Under the pieces are notes generated by a model. It had not been told where the DNA came from and ran no database searches. It was given only the letters and a program-made list of their open reading frames with translations. Made by a program: the position numbers and the translations under genes. This document shows, one piece after another, positions 8,083 to 18,928 of a DNA stretch of 64,000 bases (position 1 is the stretch's first letter; every line of letters begins with the position of its first letter). Origin of the DNA: Streptomyces qaidamensis (lineage in GTDB: Bacteria > Actinomycetota > Actinomycetes > Streptomycetales > Streptomycetaceae); assembly GCF_001611795.1 (NCBI RefSeq), contig NZ_CP015098.1:6200001-6264000 (forward strand), read 5' to 3'.

Positions 8083-8493
8083 CTACCGCAGGAGCGACTG
8101 CGGATCCCGCAGGGCGTGCCACAGCCCGGCGGCGAGCGGTACGACCGTCAGGGCGAAGAACACCCAGAAGACGAACTCCGCCCCGGGAGCCAGTTCGTAG
8201 ACGGTGCCGTCCTCCCACTCGCAGTAGGCCCGCGGCGGAAACGGGGTGGAGACTCCCGAGACCTTTCCGCTCCCGATGACGCCCTCCTGGTACGGCTCCC
8301 GGGGGCAGGGGGCGGTCTCCGGGAACAGGAAGGGATCGTCCGCCGCCATGATGAACATCCAGGTGACCGCGGTGAGCGGCACCGTCCAGAAGACCGACGT
8401 CTTCACCCACAGCGGCAGCAGCGGATGCGCCAGCAGCCCGCGGAGCGCGACCTGGCCGACCACCAGCCCGGCGAAGACGGGAAACAGCGTCAT
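8083..8493 (-). CDS. Small integral membrane protein, unknown function
   Basis: 136 residues beginning MTLFPVFAGLVVGQ. Three hydrophobic segments are visible (about residues 4-22, 33-55 and 108-128). The second ends at FIMAADDP, and a polar loop between the second and third contains Cys, EWEDGTVYELAPG and YCEW. The ATG at 8493 overlaps the stop of the small upstream reading frame as ATGA, supporting the start. I do not recognise the family. Lying just downstream of a possible partner membrane peptide and convergent with the helicase gene, it could be a membrane component of unknown role. Confidence 0.7.
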   Translation of the reverse strand: MTLFPVFAGLVVGQVALRGLLAHPLLPLWVKTSVFWTVPLTAVTWMFIMAADDPFLFPETAPCPREPYQEGVIGSGKVSGVSTPFPPRAYCEWEDGTVYELAPGAEFVFWVFFALTVVPLAAGLWHALRDPQSLLR

Positions 8494-8636
8494 GACGCCA
8501 GGGCCGCCTTGCGGGCGCGCAGTTCGGTCGCGTAGCCCGCGCCGACGGCGAACAGGGCAGCCCCGTCGCGACGACCCCCGCCCCCGCGACGAGCGCACGC
8601 ACCGACGGCACAGGCCATCGAGACTCCGAAGCCCAT
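8490..8636 (-). CDS. Possible small membrane protein coupled to the downstream gene
   Basis: A 48-residue frame beginning MGFGVSMACAVGACARR with one hydrophobic segment, then a Gly/Arg stretch and a second weak one (ALFAVGAGYATEL). It ends in TGA overlapping the ATG of the next gene, the arrangement typical of a translated upstream frame. The start is uncertain: in-frame GTG codons at 8642 and 8690 would lengthen it, and none has a good ribosome site. Support rests on the coupling and codon bias only. Confidence 0.4.
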   Translation of the reverse strand: MGFGVSMACAVGACARRGGGGRRDGAALFAVGAGYATELRARKAALAS

Positions 8637-8764
8637 CAGCACGGCAGGCCCGGCGCGGTGAACGCATTGGCATCCATGCGGCCACCCCACCAGGGCCGGA
8701 CCGGCCGGGCTGTGGTGGAGGCCACTCCTCCGGTCACAGCCGTGTCACAGGGGGCCAGGGCCCC

Positions 8765-11761
8765 CTACGCCGGCCGCAGCCACACCGTCGCCAGGGGCGG
8801 CAGGGTCAGGCGGATGCTCGCCGGGCGGCCGTGCCAGGGCTGGGGTTCCGGCTTGACCGGGTCGGGGTGGGTGACGTCGCTGCCGCCGTAGCGGGCCGCG
8901 TCGGTGTTGACGGCCTCGTGCCAGGCGGGCACGTCCTCGGGGACGCCCAGGCGGTAGTCCGGGCGGGTGACCGGCGCGAAGTTGGACACCGCCAGCACCG
9001 GGACGCCCTCCGGGTCCAGCCGCAGGAACGCGAGGACGTTGTCGTCGGCGGCGTCCCCGACGATCCACTCGAAACCGGCCGGGTCCGTGTCCAGGCGCCA
9101 CAGCGCGGGGGTAGCCCGGTAGACGGTGTTGAGGTCGCGGACCAGGTCACGCACGCCCCGGTGGTCGGGCTCCGCCCCGTAGCCCGGGTCCAGCAGCCAC
9201 CAGTCGGGGCCGTGCGCCTCGGACCACTCGGCGCCCTGCGCGAACTCCTGCCCCATGAACAGCAGTTGCTTGCCCGGGTGGGCCCACATGAAGCCGAGGT
9301 AGGCCCGCACCCCGGCGCGCTGCTGCCACCAGTCGCCCGGCATCTTCGACACCAGGGACCGCTTGCCGTGCACGACCTCGTCGTGGGAGATCGGCAGCAC
9401 GTAGTTCTCGCTGTACGCGTACACCATGGAGAAGGTCATCTCCCCGTGGTGGTACTTGCGGTGCACCGGCTCGTGGCTCATGTACTGGAGCGAGTCGTGC
9501 ATCCAGCCCATGTTCCACTTCAGCCCGAACCCCAGCCCGCCGAAGCCGCTCGGGCCCTTGTGGTGGGTGGCCCGGGTGACCCCGTCCCAGGCGGTGGACT
9601 CCTCGGCGATCGTGACCACGCCGGGCACCCTGCGGTACACCGTCGCGTTCATCTCCTGGAGGAACGCCACCGCGTCCAGGTTTTCCCGGCCGCCGTGCTC
9701 GTTGGGCGTCCACTGGCCCGGCTCGCGCGAGTAGTCGAGGTAGAGCATCGAGGCGACGGCGTCCACGCGCAGGCCGTCGATGTGGAACTCCTCGCACCAG
9801 TACACGGCGTTCGCGACGAGGAAGTTGCGCACCTCGTTGCGCCCGAAGTCGAACTCCAGCGTGCCCCAGTCGGGGTGCGCGGCCCGTAGCGGATCCTCGT
9901 GTTCGTACAGCGGCCGGCCGTCGAACTCGGCCAGCGCCCACGCGTCACGCGGGAAGTGCGCCGGCACCCAGTCCATGAGGACGCCGATGCCGGCCTGGTG
10001 CAGCCTGTCGACCAGGTACCGGAAGTCGTCCGGCGTGCCCAGCCGGGCCGTCGGCGCGTAGAAGCCGGTCACCTGGTAGCCCCAGGAGCCGCCGAACGGG
10101 TGCTCCGCGACCGGCATCAGCTCGACGTGCGTGAAACCCAGGTTCTTCACGTACCCCGGGAGCTGCTCGGCCAGTTGACGGTACGTCAGGCCAGGTCGCC
10201 AGGACGCCAGATGCACCTCGTACACCGAGAACGGCGCCTTGTGCGCCGGGGCCTCGGCGCGCCGGGCCAGCCACTCGGCGTCGCCCCACTCGTACGCCGA
10301 GGACGTGATGACCGACGACGTCGCGGGCGGCACCTCCGTGCGGCGGGCCAGCGGGTCGGCACGCATCGTCCTCGAACCGTCGGGCCGGGTGATCTCGAAC
10401 TTGTACAGCTCGCCCTCGCCGACGTCCGGCAGGAACAGCTCCCACACCCCGGACGAGCCCAGCGACCGCATGACGTGCCCGGTGCCGTCCCAGAAGTTGA
10501 AGGTGCCGGCCACGCGCACACCGCGCGCGTTCGGCGCCCACACCGCGAACCGGGTGCCGGTCACGCCCTCGTGGGTCATCGGGTGCGCGCCCAGCGCCGT
10601 CCACAGCTCCTCGTGCCGGCCCTCGCCGATCAGGTGCAGGTCGAGGTCGCCCAGCGTGGGCAGGAAGCGGTACGCGTCCTCGGTCTCCAGGACCGTCCCC
10701 TCGTACTCCACGATCAGCCGGTACGCCGGGACCTCCCGCAGTGGCAGCACGCCGGAGAAGAACCCCTCCCCGTCGTCGTGCAGCTCGGCCCGCAGTTCCC
10801 CGGCGACGACGGTCACCGACAGGGCGTACGGCCGGAACGCCCGGAAGGCGACGCCGCCGGGAACCGGGTGCGCGCCGAGCACGCCGTGCGGGTCGTGGTG
10901 CGTGCCGCCGAGCAGCCGCTCCCGGTCCGCCGCGTCGACGGCGGGCGAGACGGCGACCTCCATCTCCGGCGGAACGACCTGGGCGGACGCGGCCTTCCCG
11001 GCAGGGGCCTTCTCGGCCGCGGCCTTCCGGACCGGTGCCTTCTTGACCGCGCTCTTCTTGGCGAGGGCCTTCTCCGCGGGCGCGCCGGCGGTGGTCGTCC
11101 TCGCGGGGGTCTTGGCGACGGCGCTCTGGGAGGGGGCGGCCTTCTTCCCGGCGGCCTTCTTGGCGGGGGCCTTGGCGGCGGTGGTCTCGGCAGCGGTGCT
11201 CTTGGCGGCGGCGGACTTTCTGGCGGGAGCCTTCTTCGCGGTGTTCTTCGCCGCAGGGGACTTCGCAGCCGCCGCCTTGCCGGCGATGCTTTCCGCGGTC
11301 GTGGACTTTGCGGCCGTGGCCTTCACGGCAGTGGACTTTGCGGCCGTGGCCTTCACGGCAGTGGTCTTGGCCGCCGCCGCCTTGACCGTCGTGGCCTTCT
11401 TGGCGGCCGCCTTCTTCCCGGCCGTCTTCTTCGCAGCCGCGTTCTTGACGGCGGTCTTCTTCGCCGTCGCCGCCGTCCCGGCCGCCGTCTTCTCGACCGC
11501 TGTCTTCTCGGCGGCCGTCTTCTCGGCGGACGCCTTCTTCGTCGCCGCCTTCTTGGCCACGGTCTTGCCGACGGTGGTCTTGCCGGCGGCGGCCTTCTTG
11601 GCGGTCGCCTTGGCGGGGGCCGCCTTCTTCGCCGCTGCCTGTTTGGGCACCGCCGTCTTCTTCGCGGCGCTCTTCTGCTGGGCGGCCGTGGGCTGCTCGG
11701 GGATCTTCTCCCCGGCGGTCCCCTTGGGGCGCGAACCGCTGGACTCAGGGCGGGGGGTCAC
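8765..11761 (-). CDS. glgB: 1,4-alpha-glucan branching enzyme GlgB with long Lys/Ala-rich N-terminal tail
   Basis: 998 residues, about 260 longer than usual GlgB. The enzyme (from about residue 268) cuts alpha-1,4 glucan and rejoins it as alpha-1,6 branches. After a CBM48/early-set module comes the GH13 barrel: nucleophile in DGLRVDAVASMLYLD, acid Glu in VVTIAEESTAWDG, and PISHDEVVHGKRSL. The first 265 residues are repeats of AAKK, AAKKTA and KSTAVKA type, resembling histone H1 or the tail of streptomycete HupS; a perfect 30-bp duplication (11301-11360) lies within. GTG at 11761 is eight bases after GGAGG. It is last in the glgE-treS-mak-glgB set. Confidence 0.93.
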   Translation of the reverse strand: MTPRPESSGSRPKGTAGEKIPEQPTAAQQKSAAKKTAVPKQAAAKKAAPAKATAKKAAAGKTTVGKTVAKKAATKKASAEKTAAEKTAVEKTAAGTAATAKKTAVKNAAAKKTAGKKAAAKKATTVKAAAAKTTAVKATAAKSTAVKATAAKSTTAESIAGKAAAAKSPAAKNTAKKAPARKSAAAKSTAAETTAAKAPAKKAAGKKAAPSQSAVAKTPARTTTAGAPAEKALAKKSAVKKAPVRKAAAEKAPAGKAASAQVVPPEMEVAVSPAVDAADRERLLGGTHHDPHGVLGAHPVPGGVAFRAFRPYALSVTVVAGELRAELHDDGEGFFSGVLPLREVPAYRLIVEYEGTVLETEDAYRFLPTLGDLDLHLIGEGRHEELWTALGAHPMTHEGVTGTRFAVWAPNARGVRVAGTFNFWDGTGHVMRSLGSSGVWELFLPDVGEGELYKFEITRPDGSRTMRADPLARRTEVPPATSSVITSSAYEWGDAEWLARRAEAPAHKAPFSVYEVHLASWRPGLTYRQLAEQLPGYVKNLGFTHVELMPVAEHPFGGSWGYQVTGFYAPTARLGTPDDFRYLVDRLHQAGIGVLMDWVPAHFPRDAWALAEFDGRPLYEHEDPLRAAHPDWGTLEFDFGRNEVRNFLVANAVYWCEEFHIDGLRVDAVASMLYLDYSREPGQWTPNEHGGRENLDAVAFLQEMNATVYRRVPGVVTIAEESTAWDGVTRATHHKGPSGFGGLGFGLKWNMGWMHDSLQYMSHEPVHRKYHHGEMTFSMVYAYSENYVLPISHDEVVHGKRSLVSKMPGDWWQQRAGVRAYLGFMWAHPGKQLLFMGQEFAQGAEWSEAHGPDWWLLDPGYGAEPDHRGVRDLVRDLNTVYRATPALWRLDTDPAGFEWIVGDAADDNVLAFLRLDPEGVPVLAVSNFAPVTRPDYRLGVPEDVPAWHEAVNTDAARYGGSDVTHPDPVKPEPQPWHGRPASIRLTLPPLATVWLRPA
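11301..11360. repeat. Two perfect 30-bp tandem copies in the glgB tail
   Basis: Bases 11301-11330 and 11331-11360 are identical; each encodes one 10-residue Lys/Ala-rich unit. The duplication keeps the reading frame. Confidence 0.9.
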
Positions 11762-11792
11762 GGGCGGAGCCTCCAGGACGAGGGGTGGTCGG

Positions 11793-13235
11793 TCAGGTCA
11801 GGTGGCCGGTCGAGGCGAGACGGTCTATGGCGGCCAGGGGCACCGGCAGCCAGTCGGGGCGGTGCCGGGCCTCGTACACCACCTCGTAGATCGCCTTGTC
11901 CGTCTCGTAGGCGCGCAGCAGCACCGGGTCGGTGCGCGGATCGCGGCCGGAGGCCTCCGCGTAGCCGGAGCAGTAGGCGGCGCGGCAGGTGTCGGCCCAG
12001 CCCGCCTGGGGCGGGTCGGCCGAGCGGGCCGCGTAGTCGAAGGACCGCAGCATGCCGGCGACGTCCCGCACCGCCGGCTGCGGCATGCGCCGCTCGGCCA
12101 GCGGCCGGGCCGGCTCGCCCTCGAAGTCGATCAGCCACCACTCGCCGGACGGCGAGCGCAGGCACTGGCCGAGGTGCAGATCGCCGTGTACCCGCTGGGC
12201 GGTCCAGGTGCGGCCCTCGGTGGCCAGATCGCCCAGCGCGGTGAACGCGGACCGCAGCCCGCCGGCGTACGGCCGCAGCGCGGCCACCGCCTGGACGGCC
12301 GCGTCCAGCCGCTCGATCATGCCGTCGACCATGAGCTGGAGCTGCATGTGACCGAGGGTGACGGTCGGCAACGCCCGGGCCAGCGCGGTGTGCACCTCGG
12401 CGGTGGCCCGGCCGAGAGCCCGCGCCTCGGCGCTGAAGTCCTCGCCCTTGGCGAGTTCGCGCAGCGCCAGTTCCCAGCCGTCGGAGGCGCCCTGGAGGAA
12501 CGGCTGCAGCACGCCCAGGACGTACGGCTGGCCGGCGGGGTCGACCGGGCCCGCCGCGACGACCGGGTCCGCCGAGGGGGCGATGTCCGCGACCATCCAG
12601 GCCGTCGGCGCGGGCACCCGGGGGCAGCCCTCGCGGGCGAGCGCGAGCGGCAGTTCCAGATCGGGATTGACTCCGGGCACGATCCGGCGAAGCAGCTTCA
12701 GGATGAACGTATCTCCGTAGACGATCGACGAGTTGGACTGCTCGGCGGTCACCACACGCGGCACAAGACCCGAGCGGATGTCCTGGCCGGGATCCCGGTC
12801 GAAGCGCAGCCTGCCGACGCGGGCCCGGGTGCGCAGCGCCTCCAGGAGCAGCTCGGACGGCCTGGTGTCGTGCACGGCGTCGTAGACCGTCCGGCCGGCC
12901 AGCGGTCCCGTCGGCACGTGTCCGATGAGCGCGGGCGCCAGCCGAGGCGGCAGCGCCTCGCGCACGCCTATCAGCAGCTGGTAGCAGTCACCGGGGTGAC
13001 CGGGTGCCCCGTGGGACGGCACGACGGGCTGATGAGCGCGGACGAGCAGGTGGTACAGGCCCAGCTTGGACGTGGCCGGAAGGAGCTCGGTGGCCTCGAC
13101 GAGCGTGAACCCGGTGACCGGCCGGCCCTTGCCCGCGAACCAGCGCTGCCGCGGCAGCCATTCCCGCAGCAGCGGATCGAGGGAGGCAAGGAGGCCGGGC
13201 GGGGTGGTGACGGTGCGTGTGACGGCTTCCGACAT
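11793..13235 (-). CDS. mak: Maltokinase (Mak/Pep2)
   Basis: 480 residues; ATP-dependent phosphorylation of maltose to maltose-1-phosphate, the donor used by GlgE. The protein has the split kinase fold of the family: N-terminal cap LREWLPRQRWFAGKGRPVTG (about residues 22-41), the nucleotide-lobe segment SSIVYGDTFILKLLRRI with its catalytic-lobe Lys, and the catalytic loop QRVHGDLHLGQCLRSPSGEW (about 380) with WWLIDFEGEPARPLAERR supplying metal ligands. The ATG at 13235 follows AAGGA by about ten bases. It is 182 bp downstream of treS and 31 bp upstream of glgB; in some actinobacteria treS and mak are fused. Confidence 0.92.
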   Translation of the reverse strand: MSEAVTRTVTTPPGLLASLDPLLREWLPRQRWFAGKGRPVTGFTLVEATELLPATSKLGLYHLLVRAHQPVVPSHGAPGHPGDCYQLLIGVREALPPRLAPALIGHVPTGPLAGRTVYDAVHDTRPSELLLEALRTRARVGRLRFDRDPGQDIRSGLVPRVVTAEQSNSSIVYGDTFILKLLRRIVPGVNPDLELPLALAREGCPRVPAPTAWMVADIAPSADPVVAAGPVDPAGQPYVLGVLQPFLQGASDGWELALRELAKGEDFSAEARALGRATAEVHTALARALPTVTLGHMQLQLMVDGMIERLDAAVQAVAALRPYAGGLRSAFTALGDLATEGRTWTAQRVHGDLHLGQCLRSPSGEWWLIDFEGEPARPLAERRMPQPAVRDVAGMLRSFDYAARSADPPQAGWADTCRAAYCSGYAEASGRDPRTDPVLLRAYETDKAIYEVVYEARHRPDWLPVPLAAIDRLASTGHLT

Positions 13236-13333
13236 GGCGTCGCGTCCTTTCACCCATTCTCGGTGCGCCTGCGGCCGGCTCCGGACGGCGCCCCTCCGGC
13301 TCACGAGGGCGGGCGGGGTGTTACTGATGCGTG

Positions 13334-13369
13334 CCCCCGGCGGGGCGGAGGAAACGCCCCGCCGCGGGG
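13334..13369 (-). terminator. Hairpin between treS and mak
   Basis: CGGCGGGGCG pairs exactly with CGCCCCGCCG around a seven-base loop, extended by CCCC/GGGG past a bulged C. It may terminate or attenuate transcription within the cluster. Confidence 0.55.
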
Positions 13370-13417
13370 CTTTGCCGCCCGCCCGGCGGATCAGGCCTCA
13401 ACAGGCCTTCCCAGGCC

Positions 13418-15114
<1,697 letters not shown>

Positions 15115-15118
<4 letters not shown>

Positions 15119-17234
15119 GTTGTGGGTGACCCTCCGATCTCCGGGGTGGACGGTCGCAGAACCGTGAAGACGTGCGCGGGCCTGCGGCCCGGTTCGAGGC
15201 GCACATAGTTGGCCCTGCCCCAGTGGTAGGTCTCGCCGGTGAGCTCGTCGCGCACCGGCACCGACTCGTGCCAGTCCAGGCCGAGTTGCGGCATGTCCAA
15301 CGAGACCGTGGCCTCCTGGGTGTGGTGGGGGTCGAGGTTGGCGACCACCAGAACCGTGTTCGAACCCTTCCGCTTCGAGTAGGCGATCACCGCTTCCTGG
15401 TCGGCGTCGTGGAAGTGGATGTCACGCAGCTGCTGGAGGGCCGGATTCTCCCGCCGGATGGTGTTGAGCCGGGTGAGCAGCCTGGTGATGGTGCGGCCCT
15501 CGCGTTCGGCGGCGGCCCAGTCACGGTGCCTGAGCTGGTACTTCTCCGAGTCCAGGTACTCCTCGCTGCCCTCCTTCAGCGGGGTGTTCTCGCACAGCTC
15601 GTAGCCGGAGTAGATGCCCCAGGTCGGCGAGAGGGTCGCCGCGAGCACGGCCCGGACCTCGAAGGCGGGCCGGCCGCCGTGCTGGAGGTAGGCGTGCAGG
15701 ATGTCGGGGGTGTTGGCGAAGAAGTTCGGCCGCATGTAGGAGGCGGCCTCACCGGAGAGCTCCGTGAGGTACTCGGTCAGCTCCTGCTTGGTGTTGCGCC
15801 AGGTGAAGTACGTGTACGACTGCTGGAAGCCGATCTGGGCCAGGGTGTGCATCATCGCCGGCCGCGTGAACGCCTCGGCCAGGAAGATCACATCGGGGTC
15901 GGTGCGGTTGACCTCCCCGATCACCCGCTCCCAGAACACCACCGGCTTGGTGTGCGGATTGTCCACCCGGAAGATCCGCACCCCGGCGTCCATCCAGTGC
16001 CGCAGCACCCGCACCGTCTCGGCGACCAGACCGTCCATGTCGGCGTCGAAGGCGATGGGGTAGATGTCCTGGTACTTCTTCGGCGGGTTCTCCGCGTAGG
16101 CGATGGTGCCGTCGGGGCGGTGGTGGAACCACTCCGGATGCTTCTGCACCCAGGGATGGTCCGGCGAGCACTGCAACGCGAAGTCCAGCGCCACCTCCAT
16201 GCCCAGCTCCCGCGCCCGCCGCACGAACCCGACGAAGTCCTCCAGCGTCCCCAGATCGGGGTGCACCGCGTCGTGACCGCCCTCGGGCGAGCCGATCGCC
16301 CAGGGCACACCGACATCGTCGGGACCGGGGAGAGGGTGTTGTTCTTGCCCTTGCGGAACGTGGTGCCGATGGGGTGGATCGGCGGCAGGTAGACCACGTC
16401 GAAGCCCATCGCCGCGATCGCCGGGAGCCTGCGGGCCGCGGTGCGGAACGTGCCGTGCGGCTGCTCGCGGGTGCCCTCCGAACGCGGGAAGAACTCGTAC
16501 CAGGAGCCGTACAGCGCCCGCTCGCGCTCCACCAGCAGCGGCAGCGGCTCACTGCTGGTCACCAGATCCCGCAGCGGATGCCGCGCCAGGACCTCGTCCA
16601 CCTCCGGCGTCAGCGCCGCCGCCAGACGGGCCGCCACGGGGCGGTCCTCGTCCCGCAGGGCGTCGACGGCGGTGCGGATCACGTCGCGCAGTCCCTCCTC
16701 CTCGGGCACACCGGCGGCCGCCCGCTCGTACAGACGCGCGCCCTCCTCCAGGACGACGTCCGTGTCCATGCCGGCCGGGATCTTGATCTCGGCGTGGTGA
16801 CGCCAAGTACTGACCGGGTCCCCCCAGGCCTCGACGGTGAACGTCCACAGGCCGGGTTCCCCGGCGGTGACCGTGGCGCCCCAGCGGTCCGTCCCCGGAG
16901 CCACCTCCCGCAGGGGCGTCCACGGGCCGGGCCGGCCCTCGGGGTCCTTCAGGACGACATTGGCCGCCACCGCGTCGTGCCCCTCCCGGAACACGGTCGC
17001 CGAGATCTCGAAGGTCTCGCCGGTGACGGCCTTGGCCGGCCGGCGCCCCTGCTGGACCACCGGGCGGACATCGAGTACGGGTATGCGCCCGACGGCGGTC
17101 GCGTCGCCAGGTGGTGGCGGCGAGGCCGGCGGACCGGCATCGGCCGGGCGCGCGGGGCGTGCTTCGCCGCCGGGTGCGCGCGCCCCGGTGGTGCGGCGGT
17201 TGGGGGGTGCTGGCGAATGGTGCTTGGCGGGCAT
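15115..17234 (-). pseudogene. glgE: GlgE maltosyltransferase, frameshifted by loss of one base
   Basis: The gene should encode a 706-residue GH13_16 enzyme that adds maltosyl units from maltose-1-phosphate to alpha-glucan. The N-terminal frame (17234 to about 16328) runs from MPAKHHSPAPP through DVVYLPPIHPIGTTFRKGKN, then leaves frame. The C-terminal frame resumes with VPWAIGSPEGGHDAVHPDLG and holds the nucleophile (FRVDNPHTKP) and acid (FLAEAFTRP). The break is at the C-run 16327-16330: four C on the coding strand where five restore LSPGPDDVGVPW. Both halves are otherwise clean, so recent mutation or sequencing error is likely. ATG follows AGGAG by five bases. The N-terminus has an unusual Pro/Ala-rich extension of about 40 residues. 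Confidence 0.88.
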
Positions 17235-17394
17235 GACCGCTCCTGTCCGCGTCAACGTGGGTGGGCGGAGGTCTGTGGGGAGGTGGGTCCTGCGTGGTGC
17301 TCCCGAGAGGGGTACCCGCAGGAGCCTTCCCACCCTATTCGGGTGGGCAATCCGGCACTTTGTTAACTACTCACGCGTATGTCGACACACAAGA

Positions 17395-17423
17395 CCGGCC
17401 TCGTCCGCGACGGACGAGGCCGG
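17395..17423 (-). terminator. Terminator of the subtilase gene
   Basis: CCGGCCTCGTCCG and CGGACGAGGCCGG form a perfect 13-bp stem with a three-base loop, 27 bp past the subtilase stop codon. Confidence 0.75.
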
Positions 17424-17449
17424 CCCCCTGGCCTGGCTGCTCCTTCGCC

Positions 17450-18652
17450 CTACCCGCGCGGCACCCGCAGTAACTTGTCCGGCGAACCGACGCCCCGGCC
17501 GGAGACCTTCCCGGTGGCCGCCCCGGCCGTAAGGGCCCTTGCGACCTGGGCCGGAGTGGCTTTCGGATGATCGTCCAGATAGAGCGCGGCGGCGCCCGCG
17601 GCGTGCGGGGACGCCATCGAGGTACCCGAAGAGGTGGACCGCGCGGTGTCGCTCGCGGCGGACGTGGAGGTGATGCCGACGCCCGGGGCGAACAGATCGA
17701 GCGCCGGACCGTGGTTGGAGAAGGCCGGTTTCGTATCCCTCCGGTCGGTCGCCCCGACCGTGACGGCCTGCTCGACTCCTGCCGGGGAGTACAGGCCGGC
17801 CGGCCTGCCGTCGTTGCCCGCGGCGACCGTGTAGGTGACGCCGGAGGCGATGGAGGCACGGACGGCGGCGTCCAGCCGGTCGTTGCGCGGGCCGCCCAGG
17901 CTGAGATTGGCGACCGCGGGCTTCTTCGCGTGCCGGGTCACCCAGTCGATCCCGGCGATCACCCGGCCCGTGGTGCCCCCGCCCGCGGCGTCGAGGACGC
18001 GCACGGAGACGATCCGGGCCTTCTTTGCGACGCCGTGGACCGTCCCCGCGACGGTGCCGGCGACGTGGGTGCCGTGGCCGTTGCCGTCCGTGGCGACCGC
18101 GTCACCCCCGACGAAGTCCCAGCCGTGGCTCGCCCGGCCGGCGAAGTCCCGGTGCGTGGTCCGGACGCCGGTGTCGATCACGTAGACCGTCACCCCGGCG
18201 CCGGCCTTCCCGGGCCAGGTGTAGCTCCGGTCCAGTGGCGGCTTCGGCTGGTCGACGCGGTCCAGCCCCCAGGACGGGGGGTTTGTCTGAGTGCCGTCGA
18301 GCCGCACCCGGGTGTCCTGGACGACCGAGGCGACCCGGGGGTCGGCGGCCAGCCGCCCGGCCTGTCTCTCGTCCGCGCGGATCGCGTAGCCGTTCAGGAC
18401 CGTGCCGTAGATGTGGCTGATCTCCACCCCGTACCGTCCGGCGAGCCCCCTTCCGGCCGCCGACCGGGCAGCCGTGCCCTCCTCCAGCGTCACCAGGTAA
18501 CTTCCGTGCACGGAGCCGGGTGATCCGGCGCCGAGTATCCGCCCCTCCGGTACGGCGTGCGCGGGCAGGGTGATGGCCGAAAACGCCGCGGTACAGACCG
18601 CCGCCACCAGGCCCCCCGTCCGGCGCAGACGCCGCTCGCGCGCCCGAGCCAT
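17450..18652 (-). CDS. Secreted subtilisin-like serine protease (S8, proteinase K type)
   Basis: 400 residues. A signal peptide (RRTGGLVAAVCTAAFSAITL then PAHA, cleavage near residue 34) is followed by an inhibitor I9 propeptide (YLVTLEEGTAARSAAGRGLA) and the catalytic domain. The triad is intact: Asp in VYVIDTGVRTTH, His in GNGHGTHVAGTVAG, Ser in SSGTSMASPHAAGAAAL; the oxyanion Asn is in AAGNDGR. The ATG at 18652 follows AGGGGA by nine bases. It is divergent from glgP and lies upstream of glgE in the same direction, but the hairpin after it separates it from the glycogen operon. It is an extracellular protease with no evident link to glycogen. Confidence 0.92.
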   Translation of the reverse strand: MARARERRLRRTGGLVAAVCTAAFSAITLPAHAVPEGRILGAGSPGSVHGSYLVTLEEGTAARSAAGRGLAGRYGVEISHIYGTVLNGYAIRADERQAGRLAADPRVASVVQDTRVRLDGTQTNPPSWGLDRVDQPKPPLDRSYTWPGKAGAGVTVYVIDTGVRTTHRDFAGRASHGWDFVGGDAVATDGNGHGTHVAGTVAGTVHGVAKKARIVSVRVLDAAGGGTTGRVIAGIDWVTRHAKKPAVANLSLGGPRNDRLDAAVRASIASGVTYTVAAGNDGRPAGLYSPAGVEQAVTVGATDRRDTKPAFSNHGPALDLFAPGVGITSTSAASDTARSTSSGTSMASPHAAGAAALYLDDHPKATPAQVARALTAGAATGKVSGRGVGSPDKLLRVPRG

Positions 18653-18928
18653 GGTCCGAGTTCCCCTCCTCGACTCGGCGTACGGCTGCCGTGCGGCGCC
18701 GCGTAGGGCGGGCACGGGCCGGTACGCCAGAGGCAGCCTCTCGTGACGGGTGAAGCACCACAAGGACGCCTATGGGTGCGGAATCGGCCATATCCGCGGA
18801 TGGTCCTGTTCAGGCCGATCGGGCGGCGGGTGGCGGAGCCTCAGCGGCACAGGCACCGACGCCGGTACTGTCGTAGGAGACGTCGTCGAAGCCCTGCGAA
18901 ATCCAGCGAACGCGCCGAGGTGGAACCC

